Position numbers and translations under genes: made by a program. The notes beneath the pieces are model-generated. The model made no database searches. It had not been told where the DNA came from and worked only from the letters and a program-made list of their open reading frames with translations. Below are positions 52,793 to 60,707 of a stretch of 64,000 nucleotides of DNA, piece by piece. The first letter of the stretch is position 1, and every line of letters starts with the position of its first letter. The DNA comes from a virus, in the IMG/VR virus record IMGVR_UViG_3300008450_000013, positions 22,811 to 86,810 of that record; one strand, written 5' to 3'.

Positions 52793-52827
52793 GTTTCCAA
52801 GTCCCAGACCCACTTTTGATTACTCAT
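52789..52827 (-). pseudogene. relic of the DNA polymerase start codons
   Basis: ATG (52827) AGT AAT ... TGA encodes MSNQKWVWDLET then stop; the intact polymerase begins MSLNKWIWDLETFPN. Nine of twelve residues agree, and the DNA match ends at GAAACTT, after which the HNH promoter begins. GGAGGAATG upstream is a good ribosome site, indicating the original start of the gene. Confidence 0.8.
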
Positions 52828-52857
52828 CATTCCTCCAATAAAATTACAATACACTGC

Positions 52858-53076
52858 TTACGCAGTGAGCTTACTCTTCAACAATTCTACAAATGGCTCT
52901 AACACTTTGTTAGCAGCTTCTTCCCAAGCTTCCTCAGCACTATAACAAATAGTAGTATCCTGAATCATTTTACCACGAAAATAAAATGTATGGTAATAAT
53001 CCCCATAGGTGTCTGACTCTTCTCCATCATAAGTGAGTCCCAGACATTCTGCAACATCTCTCTTCTCTAGTTTCAT
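52858..53076 (-). CDS. hypothetical protein, 72 aa
   Basis: Starts MKLEKRDVAECLGLTYDGEE; aromatic middle, helical end. ATG after GGAGGACGT. Originally the gene directly upstream of polymerase. Not recognised. Confidence 0.55.
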   Translation of the reverse strand: MKLEKRDVAECLGLTYDGEESDTYGDYYHTFYFRGKMIQDTTICYSAEEAWEEAANKVLEPFVELLKSKLTA

Positions 53077-53225
53077 ACGTCCTCCAAATTATCTCTAGAC
53101 CAAATGGCAAAGAACCCTGCAATCAGGAACCACGAAGCTGCACCATAATCATTTACTGCAAGTAGTTGAATGGATAGCGCTAACAACAAGATTCCGATAA
53201 CTAGTAAGAAACTTTTAAATTTCAT
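53073..53225 (-). CDS. two-span membrane protein, 50 aa
   Basis: Spans at about residues 5-23 and 28-42. ATG after AGGAGGTATTT. Overlaps the next gene by ATGA. Function unknown. Confidence 0.6.
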   Translation of the reverse strand: MKFKSFLLVIGILLLALSIQLLAVNDYGAASWFLIAGFFAIWSRDNLEDV

Positions 53226-53234
53226 AAATACCTC

Positions 53235-53411
53235 CTAAGTTAAAAACTTGTAACCAACTTGCACAGCTTTTGCTTCAGCATAAGAGTTTAGCATAACTTC
53301 TCCTTCTGAGTAAGTGCCATAGCAATTATATTTCACTTTCACAAACCATTTACAATATTTGTATTCTGGCTCTGCTAGAATTTCTACTACATAAGCGTCT
53401 AGTAAGTTCAT
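53235..53411 (-). CDS. hypothetical protein, 58 aa
   Basis: Beta-rich (YVVEILAEPEYKYCKWFVKV). Overlaps the upstream stop by ATGA. Not recognised. Confidence 0.6.
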   Translation of the reverse strand: MNLLDAYVVEILAEPEYKYCKWFVKVKYNCYGTYSEGEVMLNSYAEAKAVQVGYKFLT

Positions 53412-53719
53412 TTGTCATCCCTCATGGCACATAATTCTTGCAACTCATTACCCCATTTATCAGTAGAATATGAAAACACTTCTAGACGCTCCATAATCAC
53501 AGCCATCACAGCATCCTCAAACTCTTCTTGAGAAGAGAATGTAATAGGTTCTGGCAGTTCATAAGGTTCTCCAAATCTATCTCTACTCCACCACTCCAAG
53601 TGCCCTTCATCATCCTGCACCAGATGTCCCACTTTATTAGAATTAATAACCTTGTAGCAGTTACCCTCTGTCAAAGGAACTCCAAAATCACCTTGAATAC
53701 ACTTCACATATTTAGCCAT
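53408..53719 (-). CDS. hypothetical protein, 103 aa
   Basis: N-terminal half KYVKCIQGDFGVPLTEGNCYKV then WWSRDRFGEPYEL looks like a small SH3-like barrel common in phage proteins of unknown role. Overlaps the upstream gene by 8 bases. Confidence 0.6.
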   Translation of the reverse strand: MAKYVKCIQGDFGVPLTEGNCYKVINSNKVGHLVQDDEGHLEWWSRDRFGEPYELPEPITFSSQEEFEDAVMAVIMERLEVFSYSTDKWGNELQELCAMRDDK

Positions 53720-54086
53720 TTTGTCTAGCCTCCTTAATTAACATTTCTAAATAAGCTGCAATGTCTTCATAGGCAACATACTTACCATCTGCAAAAGCTT
53801 CATAATTATTACAGTCACTATCCTCCATACATTGATTAGCAAACTCCAAAGCCTTCTTCAACATTTCCTCTGCACTCTTCTTAGGAGACTTACACATTGG
53901 CATTGGAGGAGCTGGACGTGTTGGACTTGGTAGTACATCATTCACATTCAGATTAAATCCTTGTAGCTTTGGAGGGATGCTGAAAGTAATTCTTCCGATA
54001 TGCCCAATATCCTCCCCACTTACATTCAGGCACCCTTGTTCTGAGTCTCCAATACTTACTAAGCATTTAACTTTAATTGTTTCCAT
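53712..54086 (-). CDS. hypothetical protein, 124 aa
   Basis: Beta N-terminus, Pro-rich joint (PSPTRPAPPMPMCKSP), helical C-terminus with acidic residues. Not recognised. Confidence 0.55.
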   Translation of the reverse strand: METIKVKCLVSIGDSEQGCLNVSGEDIGHIGRITFSIPPKLQGFNLNVNDVLPSPTRPAPPMPMCKSPKKSAEEMLKKALEFANQCMEDSDCNNYEAFADGKYVAYEDIAAYLEMLIKEARQNG

Positions 54087-54087
54087 A

Positions 54088-54231
54088 TCACTTCTCCTTC
54101 TCTTCTAGTTTCGCCATAATAAGTCCTAGACAAGCAAACACCGCATTAAATGTGGATAGCTGCATGTCTCCTTGATAGCCTCTAATGGCACAAAACAATA
54201 ATGCTACTAACCCAAATGCTTTCCAAAACAT
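54088..54231 (-). CDS. small membrane protein, 47 aa
   Basis: Hydrophobic helix at residues 3-17 and another at 27-39; tail EEKEK. ATG after AAAAGGAGAAGTGAT. Resembles the next gene upstream in layout and tail (paralog-like). Confidence 0.5.
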   Translation of the reverse strand: MFWKAFGLVALLFCAIRGYQGDMQLSTFNAVFACLGLIMAKLEEKEK

Positions 54232-54232
54232 A

Positions 54233-54373
54233 TCACTTCTCCTTTTCAGCAAGCCAATCACTATAAAATCCTATGACAGCAAAGTATGTAGCCATTTGTA
54301 TATTATTTACAAAAGCATAATATGCTGCATAGCCTAAGCAAAAGATACAACTAATTTTAAATACGTGGTACAT
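54233..54373 (-). CDS. small membrane protein, 46 aa
   Basis: Two short hydrophobic helices and tail AEKEK, similar in size and tail to the 54088 gene, suggesting an old duplication. ATG at 54373, eight bases after AGGAG. Confidence 0.5.
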   Translation of the reverse strand: MYHVFKISCIFCLGYAAYYAFVNNIQMATYFAVIGFYSDWLAEKEK

Positions 54374-54384
54374 TATACATTCTC

Positions 54385-54954
54385 CTAATTATCTAACAAC
54401 TCTGAAGCCAAACTTTCTAAGCTCTCATAATATTTATATTGAGGAAACTTAGCAAGCACTTTCTGAATGTAATGATGTTCGTTATTGTAAATCGTATTTG
54501 TTTTATAGATAGCTTCAAACTTAACAGAACGTACAAAGTCTTTCTCTAAGACTATCTTACCATTCTTGTACCAAGCTTTACAAATACTTAAAGGGAAATT
54601 GACAATAACACTATCCCACGTTGGTTCACTCATACGTATCAATTGAACTTTAACACCAGCAATTTCAGTTTCGTACACGGCTTTCAAGCAAGGATTCTTT
54701 TTATACCACTCTGGGATATTTTCCCCATCTTTTACAGTTGTTACTTTAAATCCAGCCTTGTTGAGTAGTTTTAGCATAGTTGTTACAGTCGAAGCCTGTG
54801 GGCAATGAAAGAATAAATCAATGTCTGCAGCCTCTTTACCAAAGTACCAATCTCTCGGAGCACCACCTGCAACGATACAATAAGGGTCTATTAAATACAT
54901 CATGTCTAAAACTTCGTCAGCAACTATCTTTTGTGAATCAATTAAATTACTCAT
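54385..54954 (-). CDS. nucleotidyltransferase, poly(A) polymerase/CCA-type head domain
   Basis: A 189-residue protein. VAGGAPRDWYFGKEAADIDLFF is the GG...DxD signature of class II tRNA nucleotidyltransferases/poly(A) polymerases; the tRNA-binding body and tail of those enzymes are absent. It could add nucleotides to RNA or to a protein. Start at 54954 after GGAGGAGAATAAA; the frame is open to 54969. No cognate antitoxin-like partner seen. Confidence 0.75.
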   Translation of the reverse strand: MSNLIDSQKIVADEVLDMMYLIDPYCIVAGGAPRDWYFGKEAADIDLFFHCPQASTVTTMLKLLNKAGFKVTTVKDGENIPEWYKKNPCLKAVYETEIAGVKVQLIRMSEPTWDSVIVNFPLSICKAWYKNGKIVLEKDFVRSVKFEAIYKTNTIYNNEHHYIQKVLAKFPQYKYYESLESLASELLDN

Positions 54955-54955
54955 T

Positions 54956-55261
54956 TTATTCTCCTCCAAACATTACTTCATGATAGAAATGACTGTAAGC
55001 AATCTCTTGCTTAATACTCTTCTGCAAAATAGCAAGCTGTTTGAGTTGCTTGCGAGTTTTCTGAAGTTCTTTAATGTACATCATCTTTTGAGATGTGAGG
55101 TTGTCAACATATCGCATTGCATAGATATCTCCGGCAAGTGGCTTAATTTGATCGTTGACACTCTCAATGTCAGACAGGTGTTCTTGTACTAAATACTGTA
55201 AATACTTAATACGTTTCTTATTATGAGCTAACTGACTTTGTAGTAAATTAATTGGCAGCAT
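54956..55261 (-). CDS. coiled-coil protein, 101 aa
   Basis: Entirely helical, Gln/Lys/Leu-rich (LLQSQLAHNKKRIKYL). Upstream of the nucleotidyltransferase with a 1-base gap. Function unknown. Confidence 0.55.
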   Translation of the reverse strand: MLPINLLQSQLAHNKKRIKYLQYLVQEHLSDIESVNDQIKPLAGDIYAMRYVDNLTSQKMMYIKELQKTRKQLKQLAILQKSIKQEIAYSHFYHEVMFGGE

Positions 55262-55271
55262 TTTGTTCTCC

Positions 55272-55682
55272 TTATTCAGCTAATAAATTCATTTGCTTAG
55301 AATACTTCAAAACACGTTTCATGTCAAGACGTTTCAAGCTTTCATTTAAATTACATTGAGTATCATGCATCTTAACAATCTTTGCAAGAGCATTTCCCTT
55401 CACTTTAGCAATGTAGTCTTCATAGCTTTCTCCAGCTACTTTTGTAATGGCTCGTATAGCATTGACAACATTATCTTCAAACAATCCATGTAACACATCT
55501 AGACTGCAATTTGTATCTTCAAGAATATCATGAAGGATTGCAATGATTGGAAGTCTGTCATCAACGTAACAGCTTACACTGTCTGCTACAGCTAATAGAT
55601 GCACAGTGTAAGGCTCGTTACCATACTTCTGTCCAGAGTGAAATTTTGTTGCTATTGTTAGTGCTAGTTCGTAGTCTGTCAT
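55272..55682 (-). CDS. HD-domain protein, SpoT/MESH1-like
   Basis: A 136-residue single HD domain: ATKFHSGQKYGNEPYTVHLLAV is the first His and HxxxGxPY-like stretch, ILHDILEDTNC the HD and following E-D of (p)ppGpp hydrolases. SYEDYIAKVKGNALAKIVKMHDTQCNL follows as in RelA/SpoT hydrolase domains (the helix K-xx-K-hDxxxNL). No synthetase domain. Likely a small alarmone hydrolase or a nucleotide phosphohydrolase. Confidence 0.8.
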   Translation of the reverse strand: MTDYELALTIATKFHSGQKYGNEPYTVHLLAVADSVSCYVDDRLPIIAILHDILEDTNCSLDVLHGLFEDNVVNAIRAITKVAGESYEDYIAKVKGNALAKIVKMHDTQCNLNESLKRLDMKRVLKYSKQMNLLAE

Positions 55683-55691
55683 GGTGTCTCC

Positions 55692-55883
55692 TTAACCGTT
55701 AATTATAATCTTCAAACCACCAAAACCCACACCATCTGGATTGTTGTCATAATCGTACTTCTGGACAATTTGAGGTGTTATTTCGATGCTTGATGGTGTG
55801 TAGCCAAGTTCACCAATGATTAATTGTTTTAATTGGTTCTCAGAAAGTGTTACAATGTGTGAGCCATGTTTGAGTAAGTTCAT
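55692..55883 (-). CDS. hypothetical protein, 63 aa
   Basis: Starts MNLLKHGSHIVTLSENQLKQL and ends in a Gly-rich beta hairpin (GVGFGGLKIIING). First gene after the promoter at 55914-55942. Not recognised. Confidence 0.6.
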   Translation of the reverse strand: MNLLKHGSHIVTLSENQLKQLIIGELGYTPSSIEITPQIVQKYDYDNNPDGVGFGGLKIIING

Positions 55884-55906
55884 TTGTTCTCTCCTTATTT
55901 GTAAGA

Positions 55907-55942
55907 AGCCCCTATTCTAATGAAAGAAATAGAGGCTGTCAA
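55907..55942 (-). promoter_or_regulatory. promoter overlapping the helicase terminator
   Basis: Leftward TTGACA (55937-55942), 17 bp, TAGAAT (55914-55919). The same bases form a stem (AGCC.CTATT with AATAG.GGCT, about 55907-55937) six bases after the helicase stop, followed by TTCTT. Termination and initiation thus overlap. Confidence 0.7.
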
Positions 55943-55948
55943 CATATT

Positions 55949-57604
55949 TTAGAATGTTGTATCAACTTCGTTCAAAATAACTTGCCATGTGTCTTCATCC
56001 ACAGAGAACTCATCACAATCTCCAAGATAACTCCAAGGTCGGTTCTTCAAACAAGTCAGTCGTACAAGCCCACGTTGTCTATCAGGACGTATCTGTGGCT
56101 CCAATCCAATAATGATGAAGGACAATTGCTCTAATGCTGCACTACCACGCATAGATTCTTTTGTAACACGAATCCAGAATGGTTCATCCTCTTTCCCTTT
56201 AGGGGGTTTGTACTCTTGCCCATCTAAACGCTTAATGTGGGATACAGCAATGATACAGACATCATTAGCAGCACAGAAAGCAGCAAGCTCTGTCATCACC
56301 ATGTCTAGCTCTTTACGCTCATTAGCAATGTCACTACCACTAATTACCACTGATAAGTGATCTAACACAATATAAGAGCATCCTTCAACCAAATGCATGT
56401 GTCTTACTTTACTCATAAGCTCTGTGATAGGTAAACTACCGAAGTGACCTAACATAATGAGTTGGTCGTTGTTCACAATACTGTCATAAGCAGCCTGCAC
56501 TTCTTCACGAGACTTACCACAACCTAATGGCTTGTTTTTGAACTTATTGTAATTCACTTTAAGCTTCGCTGCCACCATGCGTTGAAGAGTTTCTTTGTTA
56601 GTTTCTTCAAGATAAATCATACCAACTTTTTCGCCAGCTTCCATGAAGCCTCCAGCAAAGATACTTGTCACTGTACTTTTACCAACTCCACTTGGGCTAG
56701 TCAATAGGACAAGCTCACGCTTGCGGAATCCATGAATCTTTTCCATAAGCTTAGGAAAACAGTTGATATACAAACCTTCTTCACGCTCTTGTACAAGTTC
56801 GTCAAAGCTAATATCTGCAGCATGAACAATCTTCTCAGCACTGAAAGCTCTCTTACCAAACTGCACAAGCTTTGCTAATTCGTCAGACTTGCCAGCTTGT
56901 ACCATATCTGAAGCGTCTTTAAAGTCCCCTCCAGTGGTTGTAGTGAACAACCCAATACCAGAACCTACCAAAGCATTAGCAACAGCTTCACGAGCTTCAT
57001 GCCCCTTCATTATCTTCTTTTCACGTTCTGCAGGAGTACAGTAGTCATCATCAAAGAATATGTTTAAGGCATCATAGGATAATACGAAGTCTTGGTTATG
57101 TAACGTAGCTTCCACAGCGTTAGCAGTGCCTAGTGGAATAGACACAGTTGAAGGCTCCATACCCTCAAACTTAGTACCCTTCACTTGGTCTTTCATACTC
57201 TGGAAACACGAGATTGTATCCCACTCCCCTTCTGTGTATGTGAGCATTGTGCGTTTACGTTGAATGCTTTCTGCCACTTCTTGACCAAATAACTTGTTCT
57301 GAATGCTTACGTTCCCGATTGTGCTCCAGTGGTATTTCTCACTCTTATCTTTAGTAAGGTCTTGCTTCTTATACCCTGTAATCTTCCCTTTTTGGTTAAA
57401 GGAAGGAAAATACACAGCAATAGGAGTTTTACCATCTTCAGGAGAAACAGCCACCTTAACTCCGAATCGTTGCAATGTTTCCTTGCGAATACTACGTTCA
57501 GGGATATCAACAACACCGTAGCTTTCTACATCCTTCAAGCTTTCCTTTGGCTCATATTTTTCACTGCTCATCTCATCTCCTTTGTTTTGTTTCCAATAGC
57601 CCAT
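55949..57604 (-). CDS. primase-helicase (TOPRIM plus DnaB-type helicase)
   Basis: A 551-residue T7 gp4-like replicative helicase. TOPRIM part: TEGEWDTISCFQ (E of TOPRIM) and IFFDDDYCTP (DxD). From about residue 280 RecA-type helicase: TSPSGVGKSTV Walker A, MIYLEETNKE, LDHLSVVISG Walker B, and SMRGSAALEQLS with arginine near the C-terminus. No zinc finger precedes the TOPRIM domain, as in the short T7 form. ATG at 57604 follows AGGAGACAGT; ATG 57571 after AAAGGAGATGAG is an alternative. Confidence 0.9.
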   Translation of the reverse strand: MGYWKQNKGDEMSSEKYEPKESLKDVESYGVVDIPERSIRKETLQRFGVKVAVSPEDGKTPIAVYFPSFNQKGKITGYKKQDLTKDKSEKYHWSTIGNVSIQNKLFGQEVAESIQRKRTMLTYTEGEWDTISCFQSMKDQVKGTKFEGMEPSTVSIPLGTANAVEATLHNQDFVLSYDALNIFFDDDYCTPAEREKKIMKGHEAREAVANALVGSGIGLFTTTTGGDFKDASDMVQAGKSDELAKLVQFGKRAFSAEKIVHAADISFDELVQEREEGLYINCFPKLMEKIHGFRKRELVLLTSPSGVGKSTVTSIFAGGFMEAGEKVGMIYLEETNKETLQRMVAAKLKVNYNKFKNKPLGCGKSREEVQAAYDSIVNNDQLIMLGHFGSLPITELMSKVRHMHLVEGCSYIVLDHLSVVISGSDIANERKELDMVMTELAAFCAANDVCIIAVSHIKRLDGQEYKPPKGKEDEPFWIRVTKESMRGSAALEQLSFIIIGLEPQIRPDRQRGLVRLTCLKNRPWSYLGDCDEFSVDEDTWQVILNEVDTTF

Positions 57605-57615
57605 ACTGTCTCCTG

Positions 57616-57873
57616 TCAATACTCGCAATACATCAAATATTTAATCTCTCGCAACTCTTTCAACTCCCTCTCATCAACTATGAGTTGCCTGAGAATTTGA
57701 TTGTCAACTTTCTGCTGATAACCAAGCTCATTAGCAGACTCTCTAATAAGAACTATCAGTTTTACACTTGTAAAATCTCCACAATTGTGATACTTCTTCC
57801 ACCATATCTTCAGTTCATTTCTACGTTTAGCTGTGCGTGATTGTAGTGCGCTAATTAGTTTTTGTTTGTTCAT
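57616..57873 (-). CDS. basic hypothetical protein, 85 aa
   Basis: Lys/Arg-rich helical protein (ALQSRTAKRRNELKIWWKKYH), with a coiled C-terminal part. Directly before the helicase gene. Possibly a nucleic-acid-binding helper; not recognised. Confidence 0.55.
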   Translation of the reverse strand: MNKQKLISALQSRTAKRRNELKIWWKKYHNCGDFTSVKLIVLIRESANELGYQQKVDNQILRQLIVDERELKELREIKYLMYCEY

Positions 57874-57876
57874 GAT

Positions 57877-58053
57877 TTACACTCCAATCTTCTCATAATC
57901 AGCATCCAATTCAGTTTGAATAAACCTGTCATACTCCTCAGTACCAAACTCAAGAACATGATAGTCATCACTCTTCCAGATAGTGTCGTAGTAATCTTCT
58001 CGATACATCCAACTATCATCTGCCCATACGAATATGTCTTCTAGGCTAGTCAC
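57877..58053 (-). CDS. acidic hypothetical protein, 58 aa
   Basis: GTG start at 58053, 4 bases after GGAGGTG, overlapping the ligase stop (GTGA). Asp/Glu/Tyr/Trp-rich (DDSWMYREDYYDTIW), strongly negative and so DNA-mimic-like in charge. Not recognised. Confidence 0.55.
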   Translation of the reverse strand: MTSLEDIFVWADDSWMYREDYYDTIWKSDDYHVLEFGTEEYDRFIQTELDADYEKIGV

Positions 58054-59399
58054 TTTACACCTCCGTTCTTCGCACAATGTAATTGATAAACACAACGAGC
58101 ATAACTGTCAGCTTCTGTCTTGTCAAAACGAACATCCAAGTAGACAGGTAAAAATAGAGAAGCAATCTTGCTATCTCGCTTAGAAATAATATCATTTGCT
58201 TTCACTGTTATGATTTTACCGATATACAAATTTCTATTACCCCACCAATCCTCACGATCCATATCAGAAAAACCTGTACCTAAATCAGATACAAGTAGTC
58301 TGTCACTAGAAGCTACCGTCAAACTACCAAGCATACCTTTTGCTTTACCTGTACCTTCCGTCCAACCAATTACTTCTAAATCCACTTCAAACTCAATTTT
58401 AAGTTTAATGCAATCACGGCTTGTACCATCACGCCAGAGGAAGTCTGTTGTTTTGATGACAGCTCCTTCTTTACCTTCTGCTGTAAATCCTGAATAAACT
58501 TGATAAGCCTCTTCCAAAGAATTAACTTCTTCTGTATGCACAGCACGTATATTTGGGACTGTTTTCAATACATTTTCAAGTAAATTCAATCGTTGATAAT
58601 ACTTACTGGTTGACTTATGTGACTTAAAAGCTTCCGCTGTCAGACAATCCCACGCTGTCATCTCAAAACCAAGATTGTCACCAACTTCACAACCCTTAAG
58701 AACACTGTTAAGCACACCATTACCTGTCTTACGGTCTAAAGGAACACCTAATGTAGCAGCTTCTCCATACACTAATAGTTCTCCAACTACTACAAACCCA
58801 TCAGGAAGCCCTACAGCGAGCTTTTCAGCAAACTCAGTAGGATACTTACTACCTGCCCGTGTAATCGCTTCTGGAGCCTTTCCAGCCTCTTTAACAAGGT
58901 AGCAAAAGCTGCCATCAAGTTTCTCTTGTACGAAGAATGTCTTGAGCTTACTGAAGCGATCTTTCACTTTAGCATCCATCAAGCTACAGCGTTGATATGG
59001 AGGGATGAAATATAAATCAGGAAACACTTTCAAAATCATTGTGTCCCCCACTCCAGCCCCGATTGAGCGTTTGATGAGTAGTTCGATGAGTTCTTGTGAT
59101 TGTGTATCTACATTCTCCAAAGTTTCTTTCAGACATTTTACAGCAAGTGATCCAGTTACTTTTCTTCCCCCTAATTCTGCAATAAACCAGTTAATCAACT
59201 CGGAGCCTAGTGTTCCTATTGGTGTTGATTTATCAATTTTAGGGAGTCTTGTTTGATAGTAACTAATAGAAGGGTCATACAATGCCTTCAAGTAAACCTT
59301 CAACAGCTCATTGTCCTTATTAGCTTCCAAAATAGCTGTTTTAGCATTTGAGCCAGATGCATTCTGCAGCTCTTTAATAATTGTGTATAAATTACTCAT
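58050..59399 (-). CDS. ATP-dependent DNA ligase
   Basis: A 449-residue nucleotidyltransferase. Motif I VQEKLDGS with the adenylated Lys, motif III region GFVVVGELLVYG, motif IV EGAVIKTTD, motif V CIKLKIE. C-terminal OB domain (GKIITVKANDI). It seals nicks at lagging-strand junctions. The start 59399 (MSNLYT) follows GGAGGGTTGTTA. Confidence 0.9.
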   Translation of the reverse strand: MSNLYTIIKELQNASGSNAKTAILEANKDNELLKVYLKALYDPSISYYQTRLPKIDKSTPIGTLGSELINWFIAELGGRKVTGSLAVKCLKETLENVDTQSQELIELLIKRSIGAGVGDTMILKVFPDLYFIPPYQRCSLMDAKVKDRFSKLKTFFVQEKLDGSFCYLVKEAGKAPEAITRAGSKYPTEFAEKLAVGLPDGFVVVGELLVYGEAATLGVPLDRKTGNGVLNSVLKGCEVGDNLGFEMTAWDCLTAEAFKSHKSTSKYYQRLNLLENVLKTVPNIRAVHTEEVNSLEEAYQVYSGFTAEGKEGAVIKTTDFLWRDGTSRDCIKLKIEFEVDLEVIGWTEGTGKAKGMLGSLTVASSDRLLVSDLGTGFSDMDREDWWGNRNLYIGKIITVKANDIISKRDSKIASLFLPVYLDVRFDKTEADSYARCVYQLHCAKNGGVK

Positions 59400-59559
59400 T
59401 AACAACCCTCCATCCAACTAAATCATTTTGCAAATATGTAGCTCGTGGTAATTCAGAAAAGTAATCCTCTTCCCACACAATACCATCAGAGTCTACCATG
59501 AAATCTCCCTGACACTGCACATTATTCCCTGTCTCTTTATTAAAGAATTCAATCTTCAT
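59392..59559 (-). CDS. hypothetical protein, 55 aa
   Basis: Starts MKIEFFNKETGNNVQCQGDF, acidic middle (WEEDYF). ATG after AGGATAAT. Stop overlaps the ligase start by 8 bases. Resembles small phage YopX/beta-type proteins; not recognised. Confidence 0.6.
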   Translation of the reverse strand: MKIEFFNKETGNNVQCQGDFMVDSDGIVWEEDYFSELPRATYLQNDLVGWRVVNE

Positions 59560-59560
59560 A

Positions 59561-59821
59561 TTATCCTCTCAATTTAATAACTTCTTCTAACAAATACATA
59601 CAAATGTCAATGCCGCCCTTATCAGGAAACGTATCATACCCTACTTGAGAGTCTACATTAGCAAGTACGGATTTAATATACTCAACATCTTTGTTACTTA
59701 GCTTTCTATTACTGACAATTGTTTTGTAGTCAGCTTTAGGATTATATCCTATATGATGTTCTTTAACAATCTGCTCTAAAGATTTGTGTGTGAATCCTCT
59801 TAATTGCTTGGCTGTGTACAT
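59561..59821 (-). CDS. hypothetical protein, 86 aa
   Basis: ATG at 59821 after AAGGAGAGAAT (MYTAKQLRGFTHKSLEQI). Helical, mildly basic N-terminus. First gene after the promoter at 59861. Not recognised. Confidence 0.55.
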   Translation of the reverse strand: MYTAKQLRGFTHKSLEQIVKEHHIGYNPKADYKTIVSNRKLSNKDVEYIKSVLANVDSQVGYDTFPDKGGIDICMYLLEEVIKLRG

Positions 59822-59860
59822 ATTCTCTCCTTGTTTAATGTGAAAATTCCCGACAGACCA

Positions 59861-59889
59861 ATAGTAGATCATGTCGAGGAATGTGTCAA
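59861..59889 (-). promoter_or_regulatory. promoter for the ligase operon
   Basis: Leftward TTGACA (59884-59889), 17 bp, TACTAT (59861-59866). The -35 box overlaps the stop codon of the 31-codon gene. Confidence 0.7.
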
Positions 59890-59981
59890 GCTATTTTAAT
59901 CAGAACTACTGCAACTAGAAGAACTGTCACTAGATGAGCTACTGCTTCACGTTTTTGTCTCGATTTGAATATGTTAAACAT
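59886..59981 (-). CDS. single-span membrane peptide, 31 aa
   Basis: ATG 6 bases after GTTAGGAGAAC, overlapping the end of thyX by 8 bases. Basic N-terminus (FKSRQKREAVAH) then one span (LVTVLLVAVVLIKIA). The ribosome site and layout favour a real gene. Confidence 0.45.
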   Translation of the reverse strand: MFNIFKSRQKREAVAHLVTVLLVAVVLIKIA

Positions 59982-60699
59982 TTTGTTCTCCTAACAAAGC
60001 TGGTAATGATACAGGGAATAAAGGCTCTACTAAATCTCGAATCATATTAGCAACCTCACGCGACTCCTTCTGAGTATGTCCATCTAAGCGCAGTCGAAGC
60101 ATGTCTGCAAAAGCACTTAACGTACCAGACCAATAGTAGTTCACCACCATATTTTGTGGCAACACCATACGAGCCTGTTCATTACATACTCCAGACTCAA
60201 TAAGGTCATTATACAAATGTAGTGAGTTTACACAGTGCCAATAAATAGCACTCTCAGGTGTTTCTGGCAAATACTCAAAAGAATTTGCAATAGGGTTCTT
60301 ATCTTCATCCAATTGCCAACCAATTGTCAAACGTGTATTTGTCACGAGTTCATCAGAGCTGCCTTGCTTGACATTCTCAGCAGGTTTGCGATAATCTGTT
60401 GGAATATAAAACTCTGGTTCACTGTTAATGTAGCGTCTTGATTCCTCGTTCCAAGGCATGAACTTATGTTTAACTAATTGACGACATACAAAGATAGGAG
60501 CCTTCACTTTTACTGTGATAAACGTATGATGAAATGGTGAAATATGCCCATGCTTGGCTAAGTATCGAATTAGCTTCGCATCTTTCAACTCATCAAACTC
60601 TTTATTGTCACCAGCAAAGCTCACACGAGCTGCACGTACCACAGAACTATCACTCCCCATGTGGTCAATCAAACTTACTTCCATATTACTTTTAATCAT
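59974..60699 (-). CDS. thyX: flavin-dependent thymidylate synthase
   Basis: A 241-residue ThyX. The signature RHRxxSxxxxSxRY reads KHKFMPWNEESRRY; CRQLVKHK precedes it. HISPFHHT supplies the FAD-binding His region, NEQARMVLPQNM and RLDGHTQKESREVA the C-terminal dUMP/FAD part. It methylates dUMP to dTMP with methylene-THF and NADPH, without DHFR coupling. Works with NrdAB to supply dTTP. Confidence 0.9.
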   Translation of the reverse strand: MIKSNMEVSLIDHMGSDSSVVRAARVSFAGDNKEFDELKDAKLIRYLAKHGHISPFHHTFITVKVKAPIFVCRQLVKHKFMPWNEESRRYINSEPEFYIPTDYRKPAENVKQGSSDELVTNTRLTIGWQLDEDKNPIANSFEYLPETPESAIYWHCVNSLHLYNDLIESGVCNEQARMVLPQNMVVNYYWSGTLSAFADMLRLRLDGHTQKESREVANMIRDLVEPLFPVSLPALLGEQNV

Positions 60700-60707
60700 T
60701 TTCTCTC

